Source of the DNA: an uncultured Alphaproteobacteria bacterium
Lineage (GTDB): Bacteria > Pseudomonadota > Alphaproteobacteria > RF32 > CAG-239
NCBI GenBank assembly: GCA_944390355.1
Contig: CALXPT010000016.1
Coordinates: 1 to 39,208, forward strand
Direction of reading: 5' to 3'
Length of the DNA stretch: 39,208 bases
Shown in pieces: positions 26,191 through 34,333 of the stretch; positions within the stretch are counted from its first letter, which is position 1, and every line of letters begins with the position of its first letter. The notes beneath the pieces were generated by a model. That model made no database searches. It saw only the letters and a list, made by a program, of their open reading frames with translations, and was not told the DNA's origin. A program made the translations under genes and the position numbers.

Positions 26191-27021
26191 ATGACTAAAA
26201 TTTCTTGGAAACCGGCAACGATGGTTTATCCTGCTCCGCCGGCACTTATTTCTTCCGGAACTATTGAAAATCCTAATGTGATGACCGCGGCTTGGACAGG
26301 TATTATCAATTCCGAACCGGCTATGACTTATGTTTCTATTCGTCCGTCCAGATTGTCTCATGATATTATTTCCAAAACCAAAGAATTTGTTATTAATCTG
26401 CCAACTCTCCATATGGTTACCGCCGTTGATTTTTGCGGCGTTAAATCCGGTCGCGACTTAAATAAATTTAAGGAAACAGGATTAACCCCGATTGCATCTT
26501 TTAATGTTAAAGCTCCGCAAATTTTGCAATGCCCCGTCTCGGTCGAATGCAAAGTCGTTGATATTAAAAAACTCGGCTCGCATGATATGTTTGTGGCTGA
26601 AATTGTCTCCGTTGATGTGGATGATGCCTTTATTGATGATAACGGAAAGTTTTGGCTGGAAAAAACCGGCTTACTTGCTTATGCCCACGGACATTATTAT
26701 ACGCTCGGGCGAAATCTCGGAAGTTTTGGCTTTTCCGTGAATAAAAAACGCCTTGCTCTCATGCAGAAAATGGAAAAAGTTGATGTTATGGTTAAAGAGA
26801 GAAAAGCCGTTGTTTTGGAGCGTCATGCCGAAGCCGAGGCTGCTCCCGCGTTCGAAAAATCTAAGTTTGCACGCTCTCACACCAATAACTCTGCTGCGCG
26901 GCGTCCGGCTAAAAAATTTGACGGCAAATCCAAATTCCATAAGCATTTTGAATCTGCCGACAGTGCTCATGCCGAAAATTTTTACAAACCCAAAAAACAC
27001 TCCTTTAAGAAAAAAGCTTAG
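26191..27021 (+). CDS. Flavin reductase-like (FMN-binding split barrel) protein with basic tail
   Basis: 276 aa. I chose ATG 26191 because GAGG at 26177-26180 is ten bases away; the in-frame ATG at 26182 almost touches it. Residues 1-185 are a flavin reductase-like domain: NVMTAAWTGIINSEPAMTYV, SIRPSRLSHDII, EFVINLPT, FCGVKSGRDLNKF and AYAHGHYYTLG. It should bind FMN and pass electrons from NAD(P)H; the acceptor is unknown. The last 85 residues are a charged, Lys/His/Ala-rich extension that ordinary members lack, possibly for nucleic acid or partner binding. Confidence 0.88.
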   Translation: MTKISWKPATMVYPAPPALISSGTIENPNVMTAAWTGIINSEPAMTYVSIRPSRLSHDIISKTKEFVINLPTLHMVTAVDFCGVKSGRDLNKFKETGLTPIASFNVKAPQILQCPVSVECKVVDIKKLGSHDMFVAEIVSVDVDDAFIDDNGKFWLEKTGLLAYAHGHYYTLGRNLGSFGFSVNKKRLALMQKMEKVDVMVKERKAVVLERHAEAEAAPAFEKSKFARSHTNNSAARRPAKKFDGKSKFHKHFESADSAHAENFYKPKKHSFKKKA

Positions 27022-27040
27022 GTTCACCCTAAGCTTTTTT
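27010..27040 (+). terminator. Terminator overlapping the end of the flavin reductase gene
   Basis: AAAAAAGCTTAGG (27010-27022) pairs with CCTAAGCTTTTTT (27028-27040) around a 5-base loop. The left arm includes the last three Lys/Ala codons and the TAG stop. It can also act on the converging nrdG transcript, since A-runs flank it. Confidence 0.85.
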
Positions 27041-27042
27041 TC

Positions 27043-27747
27043 CTACTTTCTGATATCAAATTTGGCAAACTGCCTCCTTAAGCGCGACAATAGTTCTTTA
27101 TCCTCAAAAAAGCTCTCGCAGGCACTGTCGCTCGTGGTTTTATCGCTTTCTATCGGGCGGTATTTTTGCAAATAATATTCCTTAACCCCCTTTTGCGCCA
27201 AAAAATCTCCTATCTTTCTTATATCTTCATGACTCAAATATCTCGGGTCGCAGGTCGTGCGGCACTCAAAATGTATGCCGCTGTTTAATAAAATTTGCAG
27301 ACTCTCTTTGACCTTGTCTAAGTGCTTGGCTTGTGTTATTTCTTCATATCTATCATCTTCCAGCGGTGCTTTAATATCAAATCCGACCCAATCTATTTCC
27401 GAGACAACTTGTTTTAACATATCCGGTCGAAAGCCCCCCGTATGTAAGCCTATTTTGTAACCGCCTATTGTTTTGACATCTCTTATCGCGTCTAACAACG
27501 AATCCTGTACCAGTGGCTCGCCGCCGCTAAATACTACTGCATCCAAACGTCCCTTTCTCTCTTCTAAAAATTTTATGAACTTTGCCCATTCAAAACCACT
27601 TTCTTGGCCAATCTTTTGCAACTCTGCGTTATGGCAAAACGGACACCGCCACGGGCAGCCCTGCATAAAAACTACTGCTGACATTTGCTCCGGAAAATCG
27701 ACCATGCTAAATGTTTCTACACCGGCTATCCTTATTTCTTTACTCAC
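27043..27747 (-). CDS. nrdG: Anaerobic ribonucleotide reductase activating enzyme
   Basis: 234 aa radical-SAM enzyme. The cluster motif is CPWRCPFCHN (C-x3-C-x2-C); FSGGEPL and the following GGYKIGLHTGG are also typical. It uses S-adenosylmethionine to make the glycyl radical on NrdD. It starts with GTG at 27747, with AAGGGGA upstream and no closer ATG. It lies 75 bases after the small glycyl-radical gene, in the same operon. The substrate Gly is therefore on the neighbouring 66-aa protein rather than on the large chain. Confidence 0.92.
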   Translation of the reverse strand: MSKEIRIAGVETFSMVDFPEQMSAVVFMQGCPWRCPFCHNAELQKIGQESGFEWAKFIKFLEERKGRLDAVVFSGGEPLVQDSLLDAIRDVKTIGGYKIGLHTGGFRPDMLKQVVSEIDWVGFDIKAPLEDDRYEEITQAKHLDKVKESLQILLNSGIHFECRTTCDPRYLSHEDIRKIGDFLAQKGVKEYYLQKYRPIESDKTTSDSACESFFEDKELLSRLRRQFAKFDIRK

Positions 27748-27771
27748 TTTTCTTTCCCCTTATTGTTAATT

Positions 27772-27802
27772 AAAAGCCGGATTACAAATCCTGCAATCCG
27801 GC
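27772..27802 (-). terminator. Hairpin between the glycyl-radical gene and nrdG
   Basis: On the - strand, GCCGGATT, an 11-base loop and AATCCGGC (8-bp perfect stem) are followed by only four T. It may be a partial terminator or mRNA stabiliser that sets nrdG below the two NrdD parts. Confidence 0.55.
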
Positions 27803-27822
27803 CTCCTTGTTTCTTATCGGTT

Positions 27823-28023
27823 TTATTCTGCCGCGATATCATAACTCTCGAGGTTAATTACTGCTTTGCTTTCGCAGAAACATTTGCGGCTATAAAACTC
27901 TGATTTTTTACCAACGTTGAATTCTGAAACCGGACGGAAATAGCCCATTACTCTGGTCCATACTTCGCAAGGCTGTCTTTCTTCGTCTTTTAATGCGATA
28001 TCGTCAAAGTTGATTGTTGTCAT
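27823..28023 (-). CDS. Stand-alone glycyl-radical domain of class III ribonucleotide reductase
   Basis: 66 aa. The segment CEVWTRVMGYFRPVSEFN followed by VGKKSEFYSRKCF matches the C-terminal glycyl-radical loop that ends ordinary NrdD proteins; Gly in RVMGY is the expected radical site. The ORF has its own ATG and a GGAG site eight to nine bases upstream, and 44 bp separate it from the large chain, so it is a real separate gene rather than a sequencing frameshift. The main NrdD chain next to it lacks this segment. The two should assemble, with NrdG activating the small part. YfiD/GrcA, a spare glycyl-radical domain for pyruvate formate-lyase, is a precedent for a separate piece. Confidence 0.88.
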   Translation of the reverse strand: MTTINFDDIALKDEERQPCEVWTRVMGYFRPVSEFNVGKKSEFYSRKCFCESKAVINLESYDIAAE

Positions 28024-28067
28024 TGTCTTTTATCTCCAAATAAATAATTAATGTATTAATTGTTAGG

Positions 28068-30125
28068 TTATGCTACATCTTTTTTGGATGCCGCAAGTCT
28101 TTTTTCTGCCTTTTTCTCCTCATCGCAGATTGGGCAGAATTTGTGTTCTCCCGATATATATCCATGCTTGGGGCAAATGGAAAATGTCGGTGTTATGGTG
28201 ATGTATGGCAAGCGATAGTTCGTTAAGACCTTTCTTACTAAATCGCGGCATACTTTCGCCGAGGAAATACGTTGTCCCATGTAGAGGTGTAATACCGTGC
28301 CTCCGGTATATTTGGTTTGCAAGGTGGACTGTAAGTCCAATGCCTCAAACGGGTCATCCGTGTAGCCGACCGGAAGTTGGGAGGAATTCGTATAATACGG
28401 ATTTTCTTTCGTGCCGGCTTGAATTATGTCTTTAAATCTTTTCTTGTCTTCGCGGGCAAAGCGTGTCGTGGCACTCTCGGCCGGTGTGGCTTCAAGATTA
28501 TACATGTTCCCTGTTTCTTCTTGTATCTTGACTAATTTGGCGCGGATATAGTCTAAGAACTTAACCGCAAATTCTTGTCCCCATGCATCGGCTATATTGT
28601 GCTCGTCATTGGTGAAGTTGCGTATCATCTCATTAATACCATTAACGCCTATTGTTGAGAAGTGGTTTCTCAATGTTCCCAAATATCTCTTGGTGAAGGG
28701 GAACAAGCCGCCGTCTATCAAACGTTGAATTACTTTTCTCTTTATCTCAAGCGAGGTACGGGCAATGTCCATCAGCTCATCTACTCGCGTATAAAGTCCA
28801 TGTTCATCACCTTTATAGACATAGCCTAAACGTGCGCAGTTTATCGTTACGACTCCGATTGAGCCGGTTTGCTCTGCTGAACCAAACAAGCCGTTTCCTC
28901 TGGCCAAAAGTTCTCTTAAGTCTAACTGCAATCGGCAGCACATTGAACGAATCTGGCCGGGTTTTAAAACCGAATTGATGAAGTTTTGGAAATAGGGCAA
29001 ACCATATTTTGCGGTCATTTCAAACAGCAACTCCGTGTTGTCATCTTCCCACGGGAAATCCGGCGTCATGTTATAGGTCGGAATCGGGAAGGTGAACGGA
29101 CGACCCTTGATGTCGCCTCTCATCATGACCGAGATATATGCCTTGTTTATCATATGCATTTCTTCTTTCAAATCACCATATGTAAACTCTTGCTCTTCTC
29201 CGGCTATTAACGGGTGCTTGTCGCGCAAATCCTCCGGACATACCCAATCAAACGTGAAGTTCGTGAACGGTGTTTGTGAACCCCAGCGCGACGGAATATT
29301 CAAATTGTAAATCAATTCTTGAATGCACTGTTCAACTTCTTCATATGTCATATTATCTTTACGGACATAGGGGGCCAAATAGGTATCTACTGATGAAAAA
29401 GCTTGTGCTCCTGCCCATTCATTCTGCAAAGTTCCCATAAAGTTTACCATTTGTCCGACGGCTGATGATAAATGTTTGGCCGGACCGGCTTCGGTCTTTC
29501 CGGGGACACCGTTAAATCCTTCATGCAATAAATTCTTTAACGACCAACCGGCACAATAAGCTGCCAACATATCCAAATCATGAATATGAATATCTCCGTT
29601 GCGGTGTGCCTCGCCGACATTTGCAGGATAAACATGGCTCAACCAATAGTTTGCCGTTACTTTGCCTGACACATTCAAAATCAAACCGCCGTTCGAATAG
29701 CCCTGATTTGCATTGGCATTTACTCGCCAGTCTAATCTCTCAAGGTATTCATTAATGGAGCTCTCTACGTCTACCATTACTTTTTGGTCGTTTCTGGTTC
29801 TCTGGCGTTGGTCGCGGTACAATATATATGCCTTTGCCGTGGCAAAATAGTTCGCTGAAATTAAAACTTGTTCTACTACATCTTGTATTTGTTCTATTGT
29901 GGGCAGGCTCTCGGCAAATTTGTGCTCTATTACTTTCAAAACCTGTGCTGTCAAAAGCCATGCTTCTTGCTCTCCAAATTCGTTCGTCGAGTTGCCGGCT
30001 TTTAATATTGCATTATAAATTTTGCTGCTGTCAAACGGGGCTAATGTTCCATCTCGTTTGGTTACGTTTTCTATCTTTATCTCCTTGTTGGCTATTGGAG
30101 GGACTGTAAAGTTATTCTCTGACAT
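28068..30125 (-). CDS. nrdD: Anaerobic ribonucleoside-triphosphate reductase, catalytic chain without radical loop
   Basis: 685 aa from the ATG at 30125; an in-frame TTG at 30134 is only three bases from the AAGGAA site, so the ATG is preferred though its spacing is wide (12). Residues about 15-110 are an ATP-cone (TKRDGTLAPFDSSKIYNAIL) for allosteric control. The catalytic barrel follows, with DIHIHDLDMLAAYCAGWSL, RWGSQTPFTNF and RSMCCRLQLDLREL. The C-terminus holds a zinc ribbon, CPKHGYISGEHKFCPIC, and then ends in a lysine-rich tail. The TRVxGY glycyl-radical loop is missing and lies on the next gene. It reduces ribonucleotides to deoxyribonucleotides without oxygen. Confidence 0.95.
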   Translation of the reverse strand: MSENNFTVPPIANKEIKIENVTKRDGTLAPFDSSKIYNAILKAGNSTNEFGEQEAWLLTAQVLKVIEHKFAESLPTIEQIQDVVEQVLISANYFATAKAYILYRDQRQRTRNDQKVMVDVESSINEYLERLDWRVNANANQGYSNGGLILNVSGKVTANYWLSHVYPANVGEAHRNGDIHIHDLDMLAAYCAGWSLKNLLHEGFNGVPGKTEAGPAKHLSSAVGQMVNFMGTLQNEWAGAQAFSSVDTYLAPYVRKDNMTYEEVEQCIQELIYNLNIPSRWGSQTPFTNFTFDWVCPEDLRDKHPLIAGEEQEFTYGDLKEEMHMINKAYISVMMRGDIKGRPFTFPIPTYNMTPDFPWEDDNTELLFEMTAKYGLPYFQNFINSVLKPGQIRSMCCRLQLDLRELLARGNGLFGSAEQTGSIGVVTINCARLGYVYKGDEHGLYTRVDELMDIARTSLEIKRKVIQRLIDGGLFPFTKRYLGTLRNHFSTIGVNGINEMIRNFTNDEHNIADAWGQEFAVKFLDYIRAKLVKIQEETGNMYNLEATPAESATTRFAREDKKRFKDIIQAGTKENPYYTNSSQLPVGYTDDPFEALDLQSTLQTKYTGGTVLHLYMGQRISSAKVCRDLVRKVLTNYRLPYITITPTFSICPKHGYISGEHKFCPICDEEKKAEKRLAASKKDVA

Positions 30126-30203
30126 TTCGAACAAGTTTCCTTTTTTACTTATCTTTTGTTTCCATATTTTTAATTTTCAGCATTATCTTAACCGATAACG
30201 AAT

Positions 30204-30219
30204 ATACAATATCTAGTAT
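30204..30219 (-). promoter_or_regulatory. NrdR-like box 1
   Basis: On the - strand ATACTAGATATTGTAT matches the NrdR consensus (acaCwAtATaTwGtgt) at 12 of 16 positions and 9 of 10 core positions. It is about 80 bases upstream of nrdD. NrdR represses ribonucleotide reductase genes when dATP is high. Confidence 0.6.
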
Positions 30220-30234
30220 TACTAAAAAGTAAAT

Positions 30235-30250
30235 ATCCTATATGTTGTAG
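30235..30250 (-). promoter_or_regulatory. NrdR-like box 2
   Basis: On the - strand CTACAACATATAGGAT has the core CAACATATAG, 9 of 10 to consensus. Its centre is exactly 31 bp from box 1, the three-turn spacing typical of paired NrdR boxes. Confidence 0.6.
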
Positions 30251-30292
30251 TACACAGATTTTAAAAATCTTTATTCGCTCTCTTGCTTATGT

Positions 30293-30312
30293 CCTTATAA
30301 AACCTTATAAAA
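30293..30312 (+). repeat. Tandem AT-rich 10-mers
   Basis: CCTTATAAAA occurs twice back to back; a close variant, CCTTTATAAAA, lies at 30364-30374. AT-rich short repeats of this type melt easily. Confidence 0.7.
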
Positions 30313-30397
30313 TATTCCAAAACAAGCCCCAAAAAAAATTTAAAAGGTATTGACTAACCTATCCCTTTATAAAACAACAAAATTAGATTTTGCTCTT

Positions 30398-30406
30398 TGT
30401 GGATAA
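30398..30406 (-). promoter_or_regulatory. Perfect DnaA box
   Basis: On the - strand the sequence reads TTATCCACA, identical to the strong DnaA-box consensus. TTATCCCCA at 30469-30477 (+) is one mismatch away. Confidence 0.55.
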
Positions 30407-30457
30407 AGAAAACATAAAATATAACCTTTTGATTTTACTTGATTTAACCAAGGTTAA

Positions 30458-30481
30458 TATCCCCAGACTTATCCCCAGACT
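30458..30481 (+). repeat. Perfect tandem 12-bp repeat
   Basis: TATCCCCAGACT is present twice with no gap. It directly follows the TTAACC/GGTTAA palindrome at 30444-30457, and the second copy includes the DnaA-like TTATCCCCA. Confidence 0.85.
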
Positions 30482-30571
30482 CCATATCCTACGATTCCGA
30501 ATCTAAATATTGTGCGAATCCTATTTTGTTTCTTTGGAATCATCAGTTTAGACTCCCTATAGAATCCAAAT

Positions 30572-30599
30572 AAAAAAAACGCCGGAAAATTCCGACGTT
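30572..30599 (-). terminator. Terminator of the TolC-like gene
   Basis: On the - strand AACGTCGGA, loop ATTT, TCCGGCGTT (one G-U pair), then a run of T (complement of 30572-30579). It directly follows the stop at 30607. Confidence 0.85.
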
Positions 30600-30606
30600 C
30601 TTTCAT

Positions 30607-32589
30607 CTAATATTCTACCGGATACGGTGGGGTGATGTCTATCTTCTCTTCTATGAGTTCCGAATCCGAACAATTGCCCTCCGTGCAGCGTTTAAAGACT
30701 CCGGCTTTTCGCCCTTTCGTTAAACCTCTTACCTCCATTGACGGCTGATAATACTCGTCTAAAATAATGGCAAAACTTACATATCCCATATTTCCGGTTT
30801 CATCCGTTATCATTATTTTAATATTCTGCGCTCCGGTATCTGAGGGCATGCCAATACCGCTTAATGTATATGTTTCCTCATTATACTTTATCCAATCCGG
30901 CAACGGTGAACCATCTTCCAAAAATGCCGACGTTGTTATGCGCCCCTTGAGGTTTAATCTATCAAATACAGACATCGGAATCGTGATTGAGAATCGTTCT
31001 CCCGCCTCTACCTTGATGTCCGGCATTAATTTCGGTGAGGTCAAATTTACCGCAGGACGCTTGCTCGGCATAATTGGCTTTTTCGTCTTATTATCCGGTG
31101 CAAATTCGCCTTTTTGCCATTTCATCATCGTATCTCGCAAGGCAACTGCTATCACAGATGCTTTTTCTTTATAAAACTCCGGAGGCAGCGGGTCTAACCC
31201 TATCGAAGAATAAAGATTGCCTAAAGCATCCTGTACATCCGCATAAGCCAAAAAGGCTTTTGCTTCATCGTTAACCGCGCGGGCAGCTTCCAATTTAGAC
31301 TTGCCGGAAAATGAACCTAAGGATAATGTTGTATCTTCGGCTATATCTTCGGATGTGTCGGCTATTTCCATGCTGATTTCATAATCTTCTACGGCTGACA
31401 TATATTGTGCCCATGCGACATATAGCTGACTCAAAATAATTGCCGTTGTACGTTCTCTCTGCAAGGTTTTTAGGTCATTGGCCGATGCCTTCCTTGCGTC
31501 CTCAAAAACTTCCATCGTGATTTCTTGAGCCATTTGACTCCATTTATTATTATAATAGGTCGGGTTACTCTTATAGCCATTCTTTCCGGGGTCTTTTAGC
31601 TCTTTGACCTGAAGTTTCAAATCCGAAATCTTGGTATTTAAGTCAAATACTTTTAATTCGGGGCGAGACGTTAATGCATACCACTCTAAGTCGGCCAATT
31701 GTTTTTTTATTTCCGGAAGTGCAAAATTGCCGTATTCCGAACCAACTAAGCGATATTCCGTATTAGGATGAAAGCCCATGAATGAGGCTAATTTCATTGC
31801 CGAATCTTCCATCTCACGCTTGAGCTCTGCCGCCTTTTTAACCGACTCCATATATTTGCGTTTTAAAACTAATTCCTCGGTAGAAAGTGCTTGCCCCTGC
31901 TCTGACAATACTTTTGATTTTGAATTTATTTCATCTGCCTCAAGCGTTAACACCTCTATCATATCATCCATTACCGGCAATAACTTTTGCGCTGCTAACG
32001 TCCGCCAATAAAGACTCCTTGCTTCCTGCAATATGTTATGGATAACGCGGCGGCTCTCCTGATAGTTTATGTCGGCCTGATACGCTTTATTCGAATTTAT
32101 TAAATATATGGCCGACATATCCAGCGCATTCCAAGCCACTTTCAAATCCGAATTCAAATTATTCATATTGCGCGTGTTTATATAACCTGCCTGAGACAAC
32201 ACATCCGGAATATGACTATAAGGCGTGTATCCCGCATCAAGCAAACTTTGTTGATAAGAGGATAGGCGGCGAGAATAATTATACTTTAATGCAAGTGCAA
32301 AAGCCATATACATATCTATCGGCTTTTCTATTTTTATCGGGGTTGATTCGTACATATTGTGCATATCAACATCGGCTCGAATCGCGGCTTCCCAATCACG
32401 ATAATAGGCTACCGTTCCGGGTTTGTTTTTATTATTGCGGATAACCTTCTTCTTTTGAGAGGGGTGGGGCTGGGCTTTCTCCATCGGGGCTGCCGTGTTT
32501 ACATATGTTACGTTCTCACTTGGCGCACATGCTCCCGATAACATTAAAACCGCTGTCAGACTTATTGTTGATAAAAGTTTTTTATTCAT
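30607..32589 (-). CDS. TolC-family lipoprotein with C-terminal Ig/cadherin-like domain
   Basis: 660 aa. A lipoprotein-type signal ends in LSGAC (Cys21). After a Pro/Lys/Asn-rich linker, residues about 85-490 are long amphipathic helices with the TolC/outer-membrane efflux pattern: ALKYNYSRRL early, RSLYWRTLAAQKLL, TSRPELKVFDLNTKISDLKL, AWAQYMSAVEDYEI and YADVQDALGNLYSSIGLDPLP. That would form an outer-membrane exit duct for an efflux pump or type I secretion. Residues about 530-610 are an Ig/cadherin-like (He_PIG-type) domain (SPLPDWIKYNEETYTLSG, then GAQNIKIMITDETGNMGYVSF). This domain is not normal for the family. No inner-membrane pump genes adjoin it. Confidence 0.8.
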   Translation of the reverse strand: MNKKLLSTISLTAVLMLSGACAPSENVTYVNTAAPMEKAQPHPSQKKKVIRNNKNKPGTVAYYRDWEAAIRADVDMHNMYESTPIKIEKPIDMYMAFALALKYNYSRRLSSYQQSLLDAGYTPYSHIPDVLSQAGYINTRNMNNLNSDLKVAWNALDMSAIYLINSNKAYQADINYQESRRVIHNILQEARSLYWRTLAAQKLLPVMDDMIEVLTLEADEINSKSKVLSEQGQALSTEELVLKRKYMESVKKAAELKREMEDSAMKLASFMGFHPNTEYRLVGSEYGNFALPEIKKQLADLEWYALTSRPELKVFDLNTKISDLKLQVKELKDPGKNGYKSNPTYYNNKWSQMAQEITMEVFEDARKASANDLKTLQRERTTAIILSQLYVAWAQYMSAVEDYEISMEIADTSEDIAEDTTLSLGSFSGKSKLEAARAVNDEAKAFLAYADVQDALGNLYSSIGLDPLPPEFYKEKASVIAVALRDTMMKWQKGEFAPDNKTKKPIMPSKRPAVNLTSPKLMPDIKVEAGERFSITIPMSVFDRLNLKGRITTSAFLEDGSPLPDWIKYNEETYTLSGIGMPSDTGAQNIKIMITDETGNMGYVSFAIILDEYYQPSMEVRGLTKGRKAGVFKRCTEGNCSDSELIEEKIDITPPYPVEY

Positions 32590-32715
32590 AATCTAAACCC
32601 TTTATACACTTTTATATGTTATATTTATATCATTAATTCTTATATGAACAGTATTTATTTGATTTTATACAACTTTCATGTAAATTTATTTTGTTGCTTT
32701 TTGCGGAGTGGCTGA

Positions 32716-33492
32716 ATGATTGATATTTTTCATACTATCTTCAAGTTTCGGGAAAAAGAAAGTCCCGATAAACTTGGTTATTATCCCGAAAAAGTTCATA
32801 TCAACGCCATGCCCGAACGCAGATATCTGTGGACTTCCAGATTCTTGGTTATTATCGCAAGTTTGAGCATCAGTCTTAACATGATGCTCGCAAGCACCAT
32901 CTATCTCCTTCTCCCGCAAAGAGACGCCGCTCCTCAGTTCTTTCAAGTTAATAAAGATTTTAATCAACTTGAGCAAGTTCAACCCATGGAGCTTAATATG
33001 CCCGTCGGCGATTTGATTACAGAACTCCATATCAATGAATATATTTATCAACGATACAGAATTACTTCCGATTATGATGAACTTATGAAACGTTGGGGGG
33101 TGGGGTCTGCTATCTATTGGTACTCTTCTTCTTATGTTTATGCCGATTTTCAGGCAACCGATGTTGCTTTTAATATTATGCAATTTCGTAATTTAGGCCT
33201 CCGGCGCGATGTTAAAATAGACTGGACCAAACCGTTGTCTCTCGGCTTGTGGATGGTGCAATTTCGCACTTATGATTACTTCACAACCGAGCAGTTGCCT
33301 ATTGAAAGTATTTGGCGCGCTACACTCAGAATCGCCTATACCGATTTTCCGTTTAAAAACAGAGAAGATGCCATTGCGAATCCTTTCGGCTTTTTGGTGA
33401 TGAGTTACTCCTTGGCCTATCACTCTTCTCCGTTCGGTGCCGAGCATTATCTTAAAGCCGTGCGCCAAGCCGCCGAAGAAAGCTTAAGATAA
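32716..33492 (+). CDS. VirB8-like type IV secretion protein
   Basis: 258 aa. A short cytoplasmic part, one helix (about residues 43-66, FLVIIASLSISLNMMLASTI) and a periplasmic NTF2-like domain. Features that fit VirB8 are INEYIYQRYRITSDYDELMKRW after the helix, then VFRTYDYFTTEQL-like strands (here MVQFRTYDYFTTE), an SIWRATLRIAY strand and NPFGFLVMSYSL, matching the VirB8 C-terminal NPLGF motif. VirB8 is the inner-membrane scaffold of type IV secretion. GGAG lies eight bases before the ATG. It stands apart from other secretion genes here, but the VirB6-like gene in this window could be its partner. Confidence 0.8.
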   Translation: MIDIFHTIFKFREKESPDKLGYYPEKVHINAMPERRYLWTSRFLVIIASLSISLNMMLASTIYLLLPQRDAAPQFFQVNKDFNQLEQVQPMELNMPVGDLITELHINEYIYQRYRITSDYDELMKRWGVGSAIYWYSSSYVYADFQATDVAFNIMQFRNLGLRRDVKIDWTKPLSLGLWMVQFRTYDYFTTEQLPIESIWRATLRIAYTDFPFKNREDAIANPFGFLVMSYSLAYHSSPFGAEHYLKAVRQAAEESLR

Positions 33493-33497
33493 TATTT

Positions 33498-34331
33498 TTA
33501 TTCCGGCTTTTTTTCTTCCGACGACTCGCTTTGCCTTTCTGCTAAATATTGCTTTTGCAACAGGCAGTTGTTCAGCCCTAACGTGAAAAAGAATACATAG
33601 GTCAGATTATATAAAAATTCCAATATGCAAGCGTTCCAAAATGAATTTTGCGGCAAGCCGGTATAATATTTTGTCATACTAAATACAGCTAATATCATCA
33701 ACACAAAATAGGAGCAAAATATCCTAAAGGTATTGCCCTTCGTTGCTTTCCACTGCGCTTTTGGCGAAGAAATCTTCTCTGATGTCGCTACATTGGCAAT
33801 GCTTCCCAAAAAACGCATTAAAAACAACGGCACTAAAAAGCCGACAGACACAATCGTGAAATATACGGCTTCCAACCGCCAGTCCGGATTGGGCGTGCTG
33901 TTTTGCAACAGACTCAATGAAATTATCGGCAAAATAAAAAATAATGCCATACACACCAGCAGCAATATTCCGATTTTGAGCCCGCCGATTAAAAAATGCG
34001 GATTTTTGAATATTTCTTTATCAAAATTAACCCAGATATATGCAAATGTTCCATACAAAAGCACCTTAAACAAAAACATCAGGACATGAAACGCTATTCC
34101 GTGTGCGGCGCAAAAGTCTGCCGTTTCACCTATTTGCGGCATCATGCAGACATAGGCATCGCCCAAAATCAGATTGATTAGACTCAGAACTAGGGCAAAT
34201 ATGCCTCCCAAAGCTAAAAAACGACGCGCATTGCTGAACAGTAATGTCCACGGAGCTATAAAAATCAAACGAAACGGTAATTTTTCGCCACTTTCATCCA
34301 ATGAAAATATGTTCAATTTTGTTTCTGCCAT
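33498..34331 (-). CDS. Polytopic membrane protein of unknown function
   Basis: 277 aa with about six hydrophobic helices, for example LALGGIFALVLSLINLIL, IGILLLVCMALFFILPII and FCSYFVLMILAVFSMT. The N-terminus (KLPFRLIFIAPWTLLFSNARRFL) and the charged C-terminus are probably cytoplasmic. I recognise no named family. Its ATG is two bases after the dnaE stop (TAACCATG), so it is co-translated with dnaE. It converges on the VirB8-like gene with a 5-bp gap and no visible terminator. Confidence 0.75.
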   Translation of the reverse strand: MAETKLNIFSLDESGEKLPFRLIFIAPWTLLFSNARRFLALGGIFALVLSLINLILGDAYVCMMPQIGETADFCAAHGIAFHVLMFLFKVLLYGTFAYIWVNFDKEIFKNPHFLIGGLKIGILLLVCMALFFILPIISLSLLQNSTPNPDWRLEAVYFTIVSVGFLVPLFLMRFLGSIANVATSEKISSPKAQWKATKGNTFRIFCSYFVLMILAVFSMTKYYTGLPQNSFWNACILEFLYNLTYVFFFTLGLNNCLLQKQYLAERQSESSEEKKPE

Positions 34332-34333
34332 GG

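Larger units (their letters stand above)
30126..30606. other. Long regulatory intergenic region upstream of nrdD
   Basis: 481 bp without a convincing gene. It holds, from the nrdD side, two NrdR-like boxes, an odd palindrome AGATTTTAAAAATCT (30256-30270), tandem CCTTATAAAA repeats, a perfect DnaA box, a TTAACC/GGTTAA palindrome (30444-30457) and a tandem 12-mer. The far end is the terminator of the TolC-like gene. Confidence 0.7.

Noticed and set aside
30444..30457. A CtrA site (TTAA-N7-TTAA)
   Set aside because: The spacer is six bases, not seven; I kept it only as a palindrome.
32703..32720. A stretch (GCGGAGTGGCTGAATG) resembling the 5' part of tRNA-Ser
   Set aside because: No matching acceptor, anticodon or T-arm follows; it is the ribosome site and start of the VirB8-like gene.
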